From positions 62,001 through 126,000 of the forward strand of contig NZ_BMPU01000004.1 of NCBI RefSeq assembly GCF_014647755.1: 64,000 nt of DNA. Reading direction: 5' to 3'. This document shows positions 29,614 through 38,446 of the stretch, one piece after another; position 1 is the stretch's first letter; each line of letters begins with the position of its first letter. Under the pieces are notes generated by a model. The model saw only the letters and a list, made by a program, of their open reading frames with translations. It ran no database searches and had not been told where the DNA came from. This DNA is from Porphyromonas pasteri. Its GTDB lineage: Bacteria; Bacteroidota; Bacteroidia; Bacteroidales; Porphyromonadaceae. The position numbers and the translations under genes are program-made.

Positions 29614-30283
29614 TTCCCTCCGCCACAGCCTCATCTTGATATGCCTCCTGCTCGCAGTAGCAGGAGTGCATCTCAGTGCGCAGACGACGAAGGAGCCCTT
29701 CGCCCAGTCGGTATCCGTCGGGGTGCATAGTGGGATGACTGCCAGTAGATTCACCTTCGTCCCCTCGGTACGTCAGCGCCTACATACGGGGCCCATCGCG
29801 GGTATCGCCGTGCGCTACGACGTCGAGCGCGGGGCATCCCTGCAGGCAGAGCTGAACTACCGCCGGGGTGGCTGGCAGGAGCGCTATGATGTCCTCGCCA
29901 CGAGCTACAGCCGCACGCTCGACTATCTCGAGCTTCCCCTACTCACGCACCTCTACTTCCGCTCGGGAGATATCCGCATCTTCATCAATGCGGGGCCATT
30001 CTTCGGCTATCAGCTCGGAGAATCAGCTACCAGCTCGGGCGAGGCGAATATGTCCGCACTGGACTCCACCCGCCACGGTATGGCCGTGCGCGATCGCTTC
30101 TTCTGGGGGCTCGGTGGCGGGCCTGGGATAAGCATCCCCATCGGCAAGCGTCAGCGTGTCGAGCTCGAAGGGCGCTTCGTCTACGGGCTAGGCAACCTCT
30201 GGAGCTCTAAGCGTGGCTCGACCTATGTACAATCGTCGGAGATGTACTTTGGGGCTACGCTGAACTACTTCTTCCGCCTCTGA
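29600..30283 (+). CDS. Outer-membrane beta-barrel protein (PorT-like family)
   Basis: Starting from GTG at 29600, which overlaps the preceding gene by 14 bp, the protein has 227 residues. A signal peptide (HSLILICLLLAVAGVHLSAQ) is followed by alternating amphipathic strands such as VSVGVHSGMTASRF, LDYLELPLLTHLYFRSG and GLGGGPGISIPIG, ending in YFGATLNYFFRL with a terminal aromatic/Leu pattern. This is the PF13568-type barrel fold shared with PorT. Whether it is the true type IX secretion PorT cannot be settled here. The frame is open further upstream, but there it lies inside the LysM gene. Confidence 0.75.
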   Translation: MKLISSLRHSLILICLLLAVAGVHLSAQTTKEPFAQSVSVGVHSGMTASRFTFVPSVRQRLHTGPIAGIAVRYDVERGASLQAELNYRRGGWQERYDVLATSYSRTLDYLELPLLTHLYFRSGDIRIFINAGPFFGYQLGESATSSGEANMSALDSTRHGMAVRDRFFWGLGGGPGISIPIGKRQRVELEGRFVYGLGNLWSSKRGSTYVQSSEMYFGATLNYFFRL

Positions 30284-30322
30284 CCTCGCGGCTGCTCACC
30301 GAGGGTGCAAGTATAAAATGAC

Positions 30323-30330
30323 TATCTTTG
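30323..30330 (+). promoter_or_regulatory. -7 box for tRNA-Arg
   Basis: TATCTTTG, a perfect consensus match, lies 44 bp before the mature tRNA 5' end. Confidence 0.65.
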
Positions 30331-30374
30331 CCCCACATCTCAGCGCGGCAAGAGCTCTGCGCAAGAGGAGATGA

Positions 30375-30446
30375 GCCCTCGTAGTTCAACGGATAGAACA
30401 AGAATTTCCTAAATTTTAGATAGCAGTTCGATTCTGCTCGGGGGTA
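30375..30446 (+). tRNA. tRNA-Arg (anticodon CCU)
   Basis: The cloverleaf closes: acceptor GCCCTCG/CGGGGGT (with G-U pairs), D stem GTTC/GAAC, anticodon stem AGAAT/ATTTT with loop TTCCTAA, T stem AGCAG/CTGCT with loop TTCGATT. The anticodon is CCU. CCA is not encoded. A strong hairpin terminator follows at 30461-30494. Confidence 0.9.
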
Positions 30447-30460
30447 CACCCACTATCGCC

Positions 30461-30494
30461 ACGCCCCACCATCCCACAGCGGATGGTGGGGCGT
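30461..30494 (+). terminator. Terminator after tRNA-Arg
   Basis: A perfect 14-bp inverted repeat (acgccccaccatcc / ggatggtggggcgt) with a 6-bp loop starts 15 bp past the tRNA. Confidence 0.8.
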
Positions 30495-30561
30495 GACGCT
30501 TATATCCCTACCGCTAAGTCGTGGGAGGAGGCAATTCATCCCTCTATTCCGTCTCAAAGCA

Positions 30562-30640
30562 ACCAGTACTGGTCGGCGTTCAGACCACTACTGGTCACGA
30601 CGTGAAGTAGTACTGGTTCACTCAGCGACCAGTACTGGTT
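30562..30640. repeat. 22-bp-period palindrome array F1 (ACCAGTACTGGT type, 4 units)
   Basis: Units start at 30562, 30584, 30606 and 30628, exactly 22 bp apart. Spacers acgacgtga and cactcagcg match those in arrays B and H. It lies between tRNA-Arg and tRNA-Gly, 54 bp before a second array of the other type. Confidence 0.85.
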
Positions 30641-30694
30641 CATTTTATCCCTCCCACAGCTCCGCGCATAGAGATCAAAGGGGAGCAAACGCAT

Positions 30695-30795
30695 ATCTAT
30701 ATTGGTCAGCGGGTGAACCTATATTGGTCGAGATGCGGACCAATATAGGTCGCTGCGTGAAGCTATATAGGTTCGCCCGCTGACCAATATAGGTT
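30695..30795. repeat. 22-bp-period palindrome array F2 (ACCTATAT type, 5 units)
   Basis: Units start at 30695, 30717, 30739, 30761 and 30783, exactly 22 bp apart, with spacers agcgggtga, gagatgcgg, gctgcgtga and cgcccgctg. This is the only place in the window where both array types sit side by side. The rest of the gap to tRNA-Gly holds its promoter. Confidence 0.85.
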
Positions 30796-30947
30796 CACAC
30801 CACCCTCCTCACACCTTCACTCCAATTCCCTCAAAATGAAGCCATTTTATTCTGTCTTGTAACCAGCACCTATATCTGGAGAAGAGGCAGACCATCTCAC
30901 CTTGGGCGAGAGGCGAGATGAGAAATTGCAAGAAATTTCGCCGAACA

Positions 30948-30979
30948 TTTGGTCAATTCAAAACTTCGTCGTACCTTTG
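30948..30979 (+). promoter_or_regulatory. Promoter of tRNA-Gly (-33 TTTG, -7 TACCTTTG)
   Basis: TTTG at 30948-30951 and TACCTTTG at 30972-30979 are separated by 20 bp, the Bacteroidota spacing. The box lies 44 bp before the tRNA, as for tRNA-Arg. Confidence 0.7.
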
Positions 30980-31023
30980 CAGTGCAAAAGGGAAAGGCAA
31001 ACCTCCCAGAGCAAATTTGAAAT

Positions 31024-31099
31024 GCGGAAGTAGCTCAGTTGGTAGAGCATAACCTTGCCAAGGTTAGGGTCGCGGGTTCGAGTCCCGTCTTCCGCTCCA
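31024..31099 (+). tRNA. tRNA-Gly (anticodon GCC)
   Basis: Acceptor GCGGAAG/CTTCCGC, D arm with GCTC/GAGC, anticodon loop CTTGCCAAG region giving GCC, and the T arm GCGGGTTCGAGTCCCGT. CCA is encoded (31097-31099). The 207 bp from here to topB hold nothing I recognise. Confidence 0.95.
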
Positions 31100-31306
31100 A
31101 TAGGTTTCCATAGTTTTGATGTGTATTTGTTTGATGAGGCATTCTAAGATTCACTTAAGTGATCTTGGGATGTTTCTCTCTTTTATGCCTATTGCATTCG
31201 GAGATCAGCCCACTGAAAGGGTACTCCTCTGCGGCACATCATCTGCGCTGCACCTACTCACATCGACTATCACCCCAGCCCGTCTCACCCCTCACTCCAT
31301 ACTATC

Positions 31307-33346
31307 TTGATCGTCTGCATCGCCGAGAAGCCCAGCGTGGCACGTGACATAGCGAACATCCTCGGAGCCACCGTCCGTAGGACCGACAAAGGTATCGGCC
31401 ACTACGAAGGCAACGGGTATGCTGTGACCTGGACCTTCGGACACCTCTGCACGCTGAAAGAGCCCCACGACTATACGCCGGGGTGGAAGGCGTGGAGCCT
31501 GGCATCCCTACCTATGATCCCCGAGCGCTTCGGCATCAAGGCCATCCCCATCGAGCACTATGAGCGACAGCTCGCCGTCATCGGAGAGCTCGTCGCAGGC
31601 GCCGAGATGGTCATCAACTGCGGTGATGCGGGACAAGAGGGGGAGCTCATCCAGCGCTGGGTACTCCAGAAAGTGGGCTGTAAGGTGCCCGTGCGCCGTC
31701 TATGGATCTCCTCACTGACTGACGAAGCGATCCGCGAGGGCTTCGATAAGCTCCGCGACGGCTCCGACTACCAGTCTCTCTATGAGGCGGGCTTAGCGCG
31801 CGCCATCGGCGACTGGCTCCTCGGGATGAATGCCACCCGACTCTATACCCTCCGCTATGGCGGCAGCGACCGCAAGCAACCCCTCTCCATCGGACGCGTA
31901 CAGACCCCCACCCTCGCCCTCATCGTCGAGCGCCAAGAGGCTATCGAGAACTTCAAGAGCGAGACCTACTGGGAGCTGAAGACTCGCTACCGCGAGGTCA
32001 TCTTCAGCGCCGACAAGGGCAAGTACAGCGACAAGGCAAAGGCTGATGCTGCCCTACAAAGCATCACGGGCGAGCCCTTCACCATCACCAGTGTCAAGAA
32101 GAAGGACGGCAAGGAGTCCGCTCCGAAGCTCTTTGACCTGACGAGCCTGCAGGTAGCGTGCAACCGTAAGTTCGGTATGAGCGCCGAAGAGACGCTCACC
32201 ACCGTGCAGTCGCTCTATGAGAAGAAGGTGACGACCTACCCTCGTGTCGACACCACTTACCTCAGCGAAGACCTATATCCTAAGGTCGCAGGTATCCTGC
32301 GAGGCCTCGTCATCCCACCCTATCTCAATCTGGTGAGCCCGCTCCTCAGTGGCGCCCCCATCCGCAAGAGTAAGAAGGTCTTTGACAACAAGAAGGTCAC
32401 CGACCACCACGCTATCATCCCCACAGGGCAGTCGCCCTCGGGGCTCTCCGAGACAGAGACGAAGGTCTTCGACCTCATCGCCCGCCACTTCATCGCGGCC
32501 TTCTACCCCGACTGCCTCGTCAGTACGACGAGCGTCGAGGGCACAGCAGGCAAGGTGAAGTTCAAGACCTCGGGGAAGGAAATCCTCGAGCCAGGGTGGC
32601 GTGTGGTCTTCGAGACCGAGACACCCACCGAGGCGAGCGAAGCCAAGGAAGGCGAAGAGGGCGGAGAAGCATCCGAAGCACTCCTCCCGACCTTCACCGA
32701 AGGCGAGACGGGCGAGCACATCCCCGAGCTACGCGAGAAGCAGACCCAGCCCCCGAAGTACTACACCGAAGCGACCCTCCTGCGTGCTATGGAGACCGCA
32801 GGTAAGTTCGTCGAGCAGGAAGAGCTCCGTGAGGCAATGAAGGAGAATGGTATCGGACGCCCCTCAACACGTGCCAACATCATCGAGACGCTCTTCAAGC
32901 GCGGCTACATCGTCAAGGAGAAGCGCAGCCAGATCCACGCCACCGAGACGGGCCGTCAGCTCATCAAGCTCATCAACTACGACCTCTTGAAGAGCGCTGC
33001 ACTCACGGGCGAATGGGAGTACAAGCTCCGTCAGATCGAGCGTCGTGAGCTGGAGACGCAGGTCTTCATCGACGATCTCAAGGCGATGCTCTACCAGCTG
33101 GTGCAGTCTGTCCTTGCCCCACAGCCGGCACCAGCACCTCAGCCAGCTGCCCCCATCCTTCCCGTCGACACGGGCGTGCCCTGCCCCCAGTGTCAGCAGG
33201 GGACCCTTCTGCGAGGTCGTGCGGCCTTCGGCTGCTCCGCCTTCCGTGAGGGCTGCACCTTCCGCCTCTCCTATAAGGAGTGCCCCTGCACAGCTTCGCC
33301 CGAAGAGCTGAGCGCCCGGCTGGGCGATACACCCCTCCTCTTCTGA
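31307..33346 (+). CDS. topB: DNA topoisomerase III
   Basis: A 679-residue type IA topoisomerase. The Toprim part begins IVCIAEKPSVARDIA and contains NCGDAGQEGELIQRW. The active-site tyrosine is in TYPRVDTTYLSEDLY near residue 311. The C-terminal end has a zinc-finger-like module (CPQCQQGTLLRG plus two further cysteines). It relaxes and decatenates DNA. The start must be TTG at 31307, because homologous proteins begin M-x-V/I-C-I-A-E-K and no upstream ATG fits. The strong hairpin at 33384-33413 ends the transcript. Topoisomerase III is sometimes on mobile elements, but nothing mobile is seen beside this copy. Confidence 0.93.
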   Translation: MIVCIAEKPSVARDIANILGATVRRTDKGIGHYEGNGYAVTWTFGHLCTLKEPHDYTPGWKAWSLASLPMIPERFGIKAIPIEHYERQLAVIGELVAGAEMVINCGDAGQEGELIQRWVLQKVGCKVPVRRLWISSLTDEAIREGFDKLRDGSDYQSLYEAGLARAIGDWLLGMNATRLYTLRYGGSDRKQPLSIGRVQTPTLALIVERQEAIENFKSETYWELKTRYREVIFSADKGKYSDKAKADAALQSITGEPFTITSVKKKDGKESAPKLFDLTSLQVACNRKFGMSAEETLTTVQSLYEKKVTTYPRVDTTYLSEDLYPKVAGILRGLVIPPYLNLVSPLLSGAPIRKSKKVFDNKKVTDHHAIIPTGQSPSGLSETETKVFDLIARHFIAAFYPDCLVSTTSVEGTAGKVKFKTSGKEILEPGWRVVFETETPTEASEAKEGEEGGEASEALLPTFTEGETGEHIPELREKQTQPPKYYTEATLLRAMETAGKFVEQEELREAMKENGIGRPSTRANIIETLFKRGYIVKEKRSQIHATETGRQLIKLINYDLLKSAALTGEWEYKLRQIERRELETQVFIDDLKAMLYQLVQSVLAPQPAPAPQPAAPILPVDTGVPCPQCQQGTLLRGRAAFGCSAFREGCTFRLSYKECPCTASPEELSARLGDTPLLF

Positions 33347-33383
33347 TCCCGATGCTCTCCTCTGCAGACGCACGATATAAATA

Positions 33384-33413
33384 TGGAGCCGTAGACCAAG
33401 GTCTGCGGCTCCA
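33384..33413 (+). terminator. Terminator after topB
   Basis: Near-perfect inverted repeat tggagccgtagacc / ggtctgcggctcca with a 2-bp loop, 38 bp past the topB stop. Confidence 0.75.
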
Positions 33414-33524
33414 TTCTCGTACCACGGCAGGGCGTAGAGTTACCAAGAAATAGGGATATTTGGCGGATTGACAACCGGAGGGCATACCTACGGCGTTCTA
33501 TCTATTAGCGAAAAGTAGCATCTG

Positions 33525-36371
33525 ATGGCAATAGACAGATACGTATACACACCGACCAGCCGTGTGGAGAGGAAGGGATTCCGCTCCATAGGGCTCACCC
33601 TCCTCTTTACCCTTTTCTTCCTCTCCTTCGCCTGCCCCGCTCTCACCCAAGAGCGACGAGGGACGCTTTCCAATGGGATGAGCTACATCCTCAGACACAA
33701 TACTCAGCCACGCAAGAAGATGGAGGCACGCCTCGTCATGCGTGTGGGCTCCTGCGCTCAGCGTCCCGACGAAGCAGGCTACGCACACTTCATCGAGCAT
33801 CTGGCGTTCGGTCGAACGAAGCACTTTGCCTCGGGCGGTATCAAGCGCTATGCAGAGCGTCTCGGCACACGCTACGGCGTCGAGCTAAATGCTATGACTG
33901 GTCACGACCGCACCGTCTATATGATCTCCCTCCCCACCGATGAGCCGCACGTCCTTGATAGCACGGCGCTCATCCTCAGCGATTGGCTCACGGGGCTACA
34001 GCTCGACAGCCTCGAGGTGGAGCAGGAGCGTAGTATCATCAAGGAGGAGATACGCGCCTACGTACAGACCGATCCCTTCTACTCGCTGAAGGTCGGCACA
34101 GGCATCCACAGCCGTAGCCTCCCCGTAGGCACAGCACAAGACATCGACCGTGCGACGGCGAGCGGCCTACGTGCCTTCTACCATCGCTGGTATCGTCCTT
34201 CCCTTGCGACCATCGTCCTCGTCGGGGACTTCGACCTGGATGCCGCGGAGAAGAGCCTACGCGCGACCTTCACCACCGCCCCCACCACCCCAGCCCGTAC
34301 CTATATCGAGCCAGAGCTGCACTACCCGCGTGGCCTACATCTCGAGAGCCATAGCGACACCCTCATCCGCACAGCGACCCTCGACCTCATCTTCCCCCAC
34401 AAGACCCTCCCCACACGGACGCTCTCCGAGCTCTTTACGGAGAAGGTCCACCGCATGGCACTAGCTGCATGGAGTCACCGACTCGACAAGCTCCGCGGCG
34501 CTAAGCTCGCTGACAGCTGGTATCTTGGCCGTACAAGCCACCTCTCCCTCACCCTCGAAGGCAGTCGTACGGCCGAGATCCTCCGTGACCTCCGCGAGGC
34601 TATCTCGGCACTGAGCGTACTGCGACGAGGCACGATATCAGAGCGCGAACTCACCCTCCTCAAGGAGCGTGCAAAGTCCGCCCTATACGTCGTCACGGGC
34701 GATACGCCCTCGGCTGGCTGGTGCGACTATTACACTGATGAGATCCTCCACGGCGACCACTTCCTCACCGATGAGGCAGAGAAGAAGAAGCTCGAGCGTC
34801 GCATCGACGGTCTACGTGCCAGCGATCTCCGCCCCGCCTTTGACCGCCTCTACCGCTACCTCACTGGGCCAAGCAAGCTGGCGAGCTTCACACACAATGC
34901 GCAGCTCCCCGAGACAGCACGCCCACAGCGTGGCGCCATCGAGCGTGCTATCCAGCGCGGACTCTCCGCCCAGCGCACCCGTCTCAGCTTCACTCCGCCT
35001 TCGGATGAGGCTACCGAAGAGAAGAAGAGCGCCATCCCACAGCTCCTCACTCCCCCACAGAAGCTCCCCACGGCACAACTCCGTTCGTCGAAGCTACACC
35101 CCAACCTCGGCGTGCAGGAGGCCTATCTCCCCAATGGCATCCGCATCATCCTGCGCCCCATGCCCGAAGCGGACTCTGTCGTGAAGATCGCCATCAACCA
35201 CCCCTCGGGCCTGCGTGACATCCCGCTTGACGAGCAGCCTCGCGTCGCTTCGCTCGCTGCCTATATGGAGCTGGGCGGTATCGCGACCCTACCCCGTGAC
35301 CAGCTCGATAGCTTCCTCTTCGACCACGGCGTAGCACTCACCCTCACCGAAGCCATGGACTGGGGTGCACTCCTCGGTACAGCTCCCACGGGCAAGACGT
35401 ACAGCCTCCTACGTTTAATGAAGGAGAAGATGCTGCACCCCGAGGCTGCGACAGCAGACTTCGAGGAGTCACGCGAATCACTTATCTCCGCCCTCGGGCG
35501 CCCCAGCCGTCTGGAGCAAATGCTTGCCCGTGACCCTGAGCGCAAGCTACAGCGCCGTCTGGATAGCATCCTCGGCACCTACATCCCCCAGCGCGAACCT
35601 GAGACCGAAGCCGAAGCACGTGCCCTCAGCCTTCCCTACATGATTGACTTCCACACCGACCTGTGGACGCGCACCGAGGGGATGACGATCGTAGTCGTCG
35701 GGCGCTTCGACAGCGAAGCTCTCCTCAAGGAAATCTCGGGCGTCTTCGCTGACCTTCCCCAGCGCCCCGCTAAGCCCACCCTCCCATCTCAGGGCCAGCT
35801 CACGGCAGAAAACTATACCCTCGAGGATATCGATGCTGGCGACGAGACGGCACTGCACAACGTCTACTACGGCACCTACGAGCCTACCCTACGTGGTAGC
35901 CTACGCCTCAAGCTCATGCGTGAGCTCCTGCGCAGTCGTCTCATCGATCGCCTGCGCTCCGAGGCGGGCATCATCTATTCGCCCTATCTCTATATGGAGT
36001 ACCGCCCGAAGCCCGAGCCCTTCGTATGGTTCCGCCTCGAGACGCTTGTGAAGAGTAGCAATGCTCCACTGGCCTGCAAGCTCATCGAGGAGCTGGTCGA
36101 AGACCTCCAGACGAAGCTCGCCAGCCCCAGCGAAATAGCCGACATCGCCCGCACCTTCCTCATCAATAAGCGCGAAGCCCTCACCGAGAGTGATCTGGCT
36201 CCTTGGCAAGATATGCTCCTTGGCCTCGTGCGTAGCGGTGAGCGCCTTGAGGACTTCGCTCAGTACGAGCAGATCCTTCGCTCCATCACACCCGAGGAGC
36301 TCCGCACCGCCTTCCGCACGATCCTCAGCCCTCAGCGCCACCTCATCTATTCGATTGTACCCAAGCAATGA
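33525..36371 (+). CDS. M16 family zinc metallopeptidase (PqqL-like, exported)
   Basis: A 948-residue M16 (pitrilysin) peptidase with a signal segment (GLTLLFTLFFLSFACPALTQ). The inverted zinc motif HFIEH is at residues 88-92, with a downstream Glu in EVEQERSIIKEEI completing zinc binding. The protein has the duplicated M16 layout: an active N-terminal half and a second half from about residue 500 without HxxEH. It is expected in the periplasm, degrading or processing peptides. Its stop overlaps the start of the ChaN-like gene (ATGA), so the two are translationally coupled. Confidence 0.9.
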   Translation: MAIDRYVYTPTSRVERKGFRSIGLTLLFTLFFLSFACPALTQERRGTLSNGMSYILRHNTQPRKKMEARLVMRVGSCAQRPDEAGYAHFIEHLAFGRTKHFASGGIKRYAERLGTRYGVELNAMTGHDRTVYMISLPTDEPHVLDSTALILSDWLTGLQLDSLEVEQERSIIKEEIRAYVQTDPFYSLKVGTGIHSRSLPVGTAQDIDRATASGLRAFYHRWYRPSLATIVLVGDFDLDAAEKSLRATFTTAPTTPARTYIEPELHYPRGLHLESHSDTLIRTATLDLIFPHKTLPTRTLSELFTEKVHRMALAAWSHRLDKLRGAKLADSWYLGRTSHLSLTLEGSRTAEILRDLREAISALSVLRRGTISERELTLLKERAKSALYVVTGDTPSAGWCDYYTDEILHGDHFLTDEAEKKKLERRIDGLRASDLRPAFDRLYRYLTGPSKLASFTHNAQLPETARPQRGAIERAIQRGLSAQRTRLSFTPPSDEATEEKKSAIPQLLTPPQKLPTAQLRSSKLHPNLGVQEAYLPNGIRIILRPMPEADSVVKIAINHPSGLRDIPLDEQPRVASLAAYMELGGIATLPRDQLDSFLFDHGVALTLTEAMDWGALLGTAPTGKTYSLLRLMKEKMLHPEAATADFEESRESLISALGRPSRLEQMLARDPERKLQRRLDSILGTYIPQREPETEAEARALSLPYMIDFHTDLWTRTEGMTIVVVGRFDSEALLKEISGVFADLPQRPAKPTLPSQGQLTAENYTLEDIDAGDETALHNVYYGTYEPTLRGSLRLKLMRELLRSRLIDRLRSEAGIIYSPYLYMEYRPKPEPFVWFRLETLVKSSNAPLACKLIEELVEDLQTKLASPSEIADIARTFLINKREALTESDLAPWQDMLLGLVRSGERLEDFAQYEQILRSITPEELRTAFRTILSPQRHLIYSIVPKQ

Positions 36372-37264
36372 AACTCCTCCGTACCCTCACCCTGCTCCTC
36401 ACGGGGCTTCTCTTCTCCCTCTCCGTATCAGCGCAGAAGACCACCGAGCCCGTCGCCTACCGCCTCGTAGACTCCGTCGGGCGCCCCGTCACCTTCGACA
36501 AGCTCATCACACGCGCCGCTGGTGCCGATGTCGTCTTCTTCGGGGAGCTGCACAACAATCCCATCAGCCACTGGATGCAGCTCCGTGTCCTCGAGGCCCT
36601 GCAGCAGCGTAAGGGGAAGAACCTCACCCTCGGGCTTGAGATGCTCGAGGCGGATATCCAGCTGATCCTCGATGAGTACCTCGCCAAGACCATCAGCCCC
36701 AAGAGCTACGGCGACGAGGCACGCCTGTGGCCGAACTATGAGACGGACTACGACCCCGTCGTCTACTTCGCCAAGGACCATGGCCTTAGAGTCATCGCGA
36801 CGAACGTACCCCGTCGCTATGCCGATCTGGTGAATCGCAAGGGCCTTCCCGCCCTCGACTCGCTCAGCGCCGAAGCCAAGCGCTATCTACCCCCTCTGCC
36901 CATCGCCTTCCAGTCCACGGAGGAGAGTGCGGGAATGTTCGCCGCTATGGGTGCTCTCGTCCACGGGGATAAGAAGAAGGAGAAGCGCTACCTCGAGGAA
37001 GCTCAAGCCATCAAGGATGCCACCATGGGCTACCGCATCAGCCAGCACCTCCGCCCTCAGCACACCTTCCTCCACCTCAACGGCTCCTACCACTCCCTGC
37101 AGAATGGCGGTATCATCCCCTACCTCAGTCGCTACGCTCCCAAGACGCGCATCGTGACGATCACGACCGTCCTGCAGGAGGATGTCCAGTCCCTCGAAGA
37201 AGCCTACCGCGGTATGGCAGACTTCATCCTCATCGTCCCCGAGGACATGACCCGCACGCACTAA
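36368..37264 (+). CDS. ChaN-like haem-binding/Tiki superfamily protein
   Basis: This 298-residue exported protein (signal LTLLLTGLLFSLSVSAQ) belongs to the ChaN/PF04187 group: VVFFGELHNNPISHWMQLRV, LGLEMLEADIQLILDEYL and the late HTFLHLNGSYHS carry the conserved Glu/His residues. ChaN of Campylobacter binds haem and is linked to iron uptake; related folds are metalloprotease-like. The role here is inferred from family only. The signal peptide ends without a clear lipobox Cys. The 4-bp overlap with the M16 peptidase gene suggests a shared function in haem or peptide handling. Confidence 0.8.
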   Translation: MKLLRTLTLLLTGLLFSLSVSAQKTTEPVAYRLVDSVGRPVTFDKLITRAAGADVVFFGELHNNPISHWMQLRVLEALQQRKGKNLTLGLEMLEADIQLILDEYLAKTISPKSYGDEARLWPNYETDYDPVVYFAKDHGLRVIATNVPRRYADLVNRKGLPALDSLSAEAKRYLPPLPIAFQSTEESAGMFAAMGALVHGDKKKEKRYLEEAQAIKDATMGYRISQHLRPQHTFLHLNGSYHSLQNGGIIPYLSRYAPKTRIVTITTVLQEDVQSLEEAYRGMADFILIVPEDMTRTH

Positions 37265-37285
37265 GCTCCCCCATCACCCTACGGA

Positions 37286-37816
37286 ATGAGCAAGCTCAAC
37301 TTCATCGCCATTGACTTCGAGACGGCTACGCAGAAGCGCAGCTCCATCTGCGAGGTGGGTATCTGCGTCGTCCGTGATAGCGAGATCGTCGAGACGCGCT
37401 CGTGGCTCGTACAGCCCGAGGACAATGCCTATGCCTATTGGAACATCCAAGTGCACGGCATCCGCCCCGAGGATACCGCCACCGCCCCCTCCTTCCCCGA
37501 CGTGTGGGAGGAGATTGCCCGCGAGTATCTGGAGGAGTTCGACACGTTCGTCGCCCACAACGCTCCCTTCGACCGCAGCTGTCTGGAGCGTACGGCCGAG
37601 CTCTACGAGATCGAGCTTGGGGAGTTGAAGTGGGACTGCTCGCTGAAGCGTGCACGGCAGATCTATAACTTCGAGAGCAATTCGCTCGCATCCCTCTGCG
37701 ACCAGCTCCAGATCACTCGCGGCACACACCACCGCGCTGGCGATGACGCCGAGATGTGCGCCCGCCTCTATCTGAGGGAGTGGGCCGATGCTCCAGCGAA
37801 GGGCGGACGGAGATAA
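37286..37816 (+). CDS. DnaQ-like 3'-5' exonuclease (DEDDh)
   Basis: A 176-residue exonuclease of the DEDDh type: Exo I DFETAT, Exo II HNAPFDRSCLE and Exo III with H and D in HHRAGDDAEMC. It is short and free-standing, like the epsilon subunit of DNA polymerase III or RNase T-type proteins, and probably trims DNA or RNA 3' ends. It follows the ChaN-like gene by 21 bp and ends at the strong hairpin at 37855-37900. Confidence 0.88.
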   Translation: MSKLNFIAIDFETATQKRSSICEVGICVVRDSEIVETRSWLVQPEDNAYAYWNIQVHGIRPEDTATAPSFPDVWEEIAREYLEEFDTFVAHNAPFDRSCLERTAELYEIELGELKWDCSLKRARQIYNFESNSLASLCDQLQITRGTHHRAGDDAEMCARLYLREWADAPAKGGRR

Positions 37817-37854
37817 GCACATCAGTACCGCCAGCCATATAAGGCAAGAAATCA

Positions 37855-37900
37855 TATAGGCAGGGGGACGAACTTATATTGGTTCGTCCCCCTGCCTATA
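37855..37900 (+). terminator. Terminator after the exonuclease gene
   Basis: Perfect 16-bp arms (aggcagggggacgaac / gttcgtccccctgcct), extended by tat/ata pairs, around an 8-bp loop ttatattg. The loop and inner stem recall the ACCTATATTGGT repeat unit, but it is a single hairpin. Confidence 0.75.
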
Positions 37901-38066
37901 TCCATATCCATCATAAGTATGAGAGAGGGGTGAGCGAACCTATATGGAGACTGTTGCCGAGAGTCCTGCCCCCTACTTATTGTGCTAAAGCATCGCGCAC
38001 CCAGCTCCCCGATATGCCTCTCCGAAGCGATACACAAGCCCTTCACCTTATCGCGAGTATTCCTCT

Positions 38067-38262
38067 TATCCAGCGGAGGGAAAAGTATCATTCTCGTGAA
38101 GAAAAAAGCACCTTCCCGTAGTGGTTTTTCCGCATCTATGCACGTAGTCTTAAAGACCAGGCACGTAAATCCAAATATCCACGTACGTAGATATTAGAGC
38201 CACGTGCGTAGTCCAAACTTATCTGCCACTCGTCCACAACTTTTATCCCTACGCGGAGCAAC
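38067..38262 (+). repeat. Conserved ~197-bp intergenic core element, copy 3
   Basis: 196 bp matching the copies at 8193-8390 (reverse) and 22562-22759. The array and then the promoter of the next gene follow in the same order as at mfd. Confidence 0.8.
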
Positions 38263-38286
38263 AGTCTCATATTGTTCATCGGGTGA

Positions 38287-38365
38287 AGCTATATAGGTCG
38301 GCGTCGTGACCTATATAGATCCGTGAGTGAACCTATATAGGTTCGCCCAGCGACCAATATAGGTT
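38287..38365. repeat. 22-bp-period palindrome array E (ACCTATAT type, 4 clear units)
   Basis: Clear units start at 38287, 38309, 38331 and 38353, exactly 22 bp apart; a degraded fifth (gtctcatattgttc) precedes them. Spacers are ggcgtcgtg, cgtgagtga and cgcccagcg. It is attached to core element copy 3. Confidence 0.85.
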
Positions 38366-38402
38366 CATACGACCCTCCGGTATAAGGTAGCGAGGAGTGC
38401 CG

Positions 38403-38410
38403 TATCTTTG
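38403..38410 (+). promoter_or_regulatory. -7 box for the YeiH transporter gene
   Basis: TATCTTTG, a perfect match, 37 bp before the ATG at 38447. It overlaps the TTG that would open the longest possible frame, which rules that start out. Confidence 0.7.
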
Positions 38411-38446
38411 CAGGACAAAAGATCTATTACTCACGACAGCAATTCA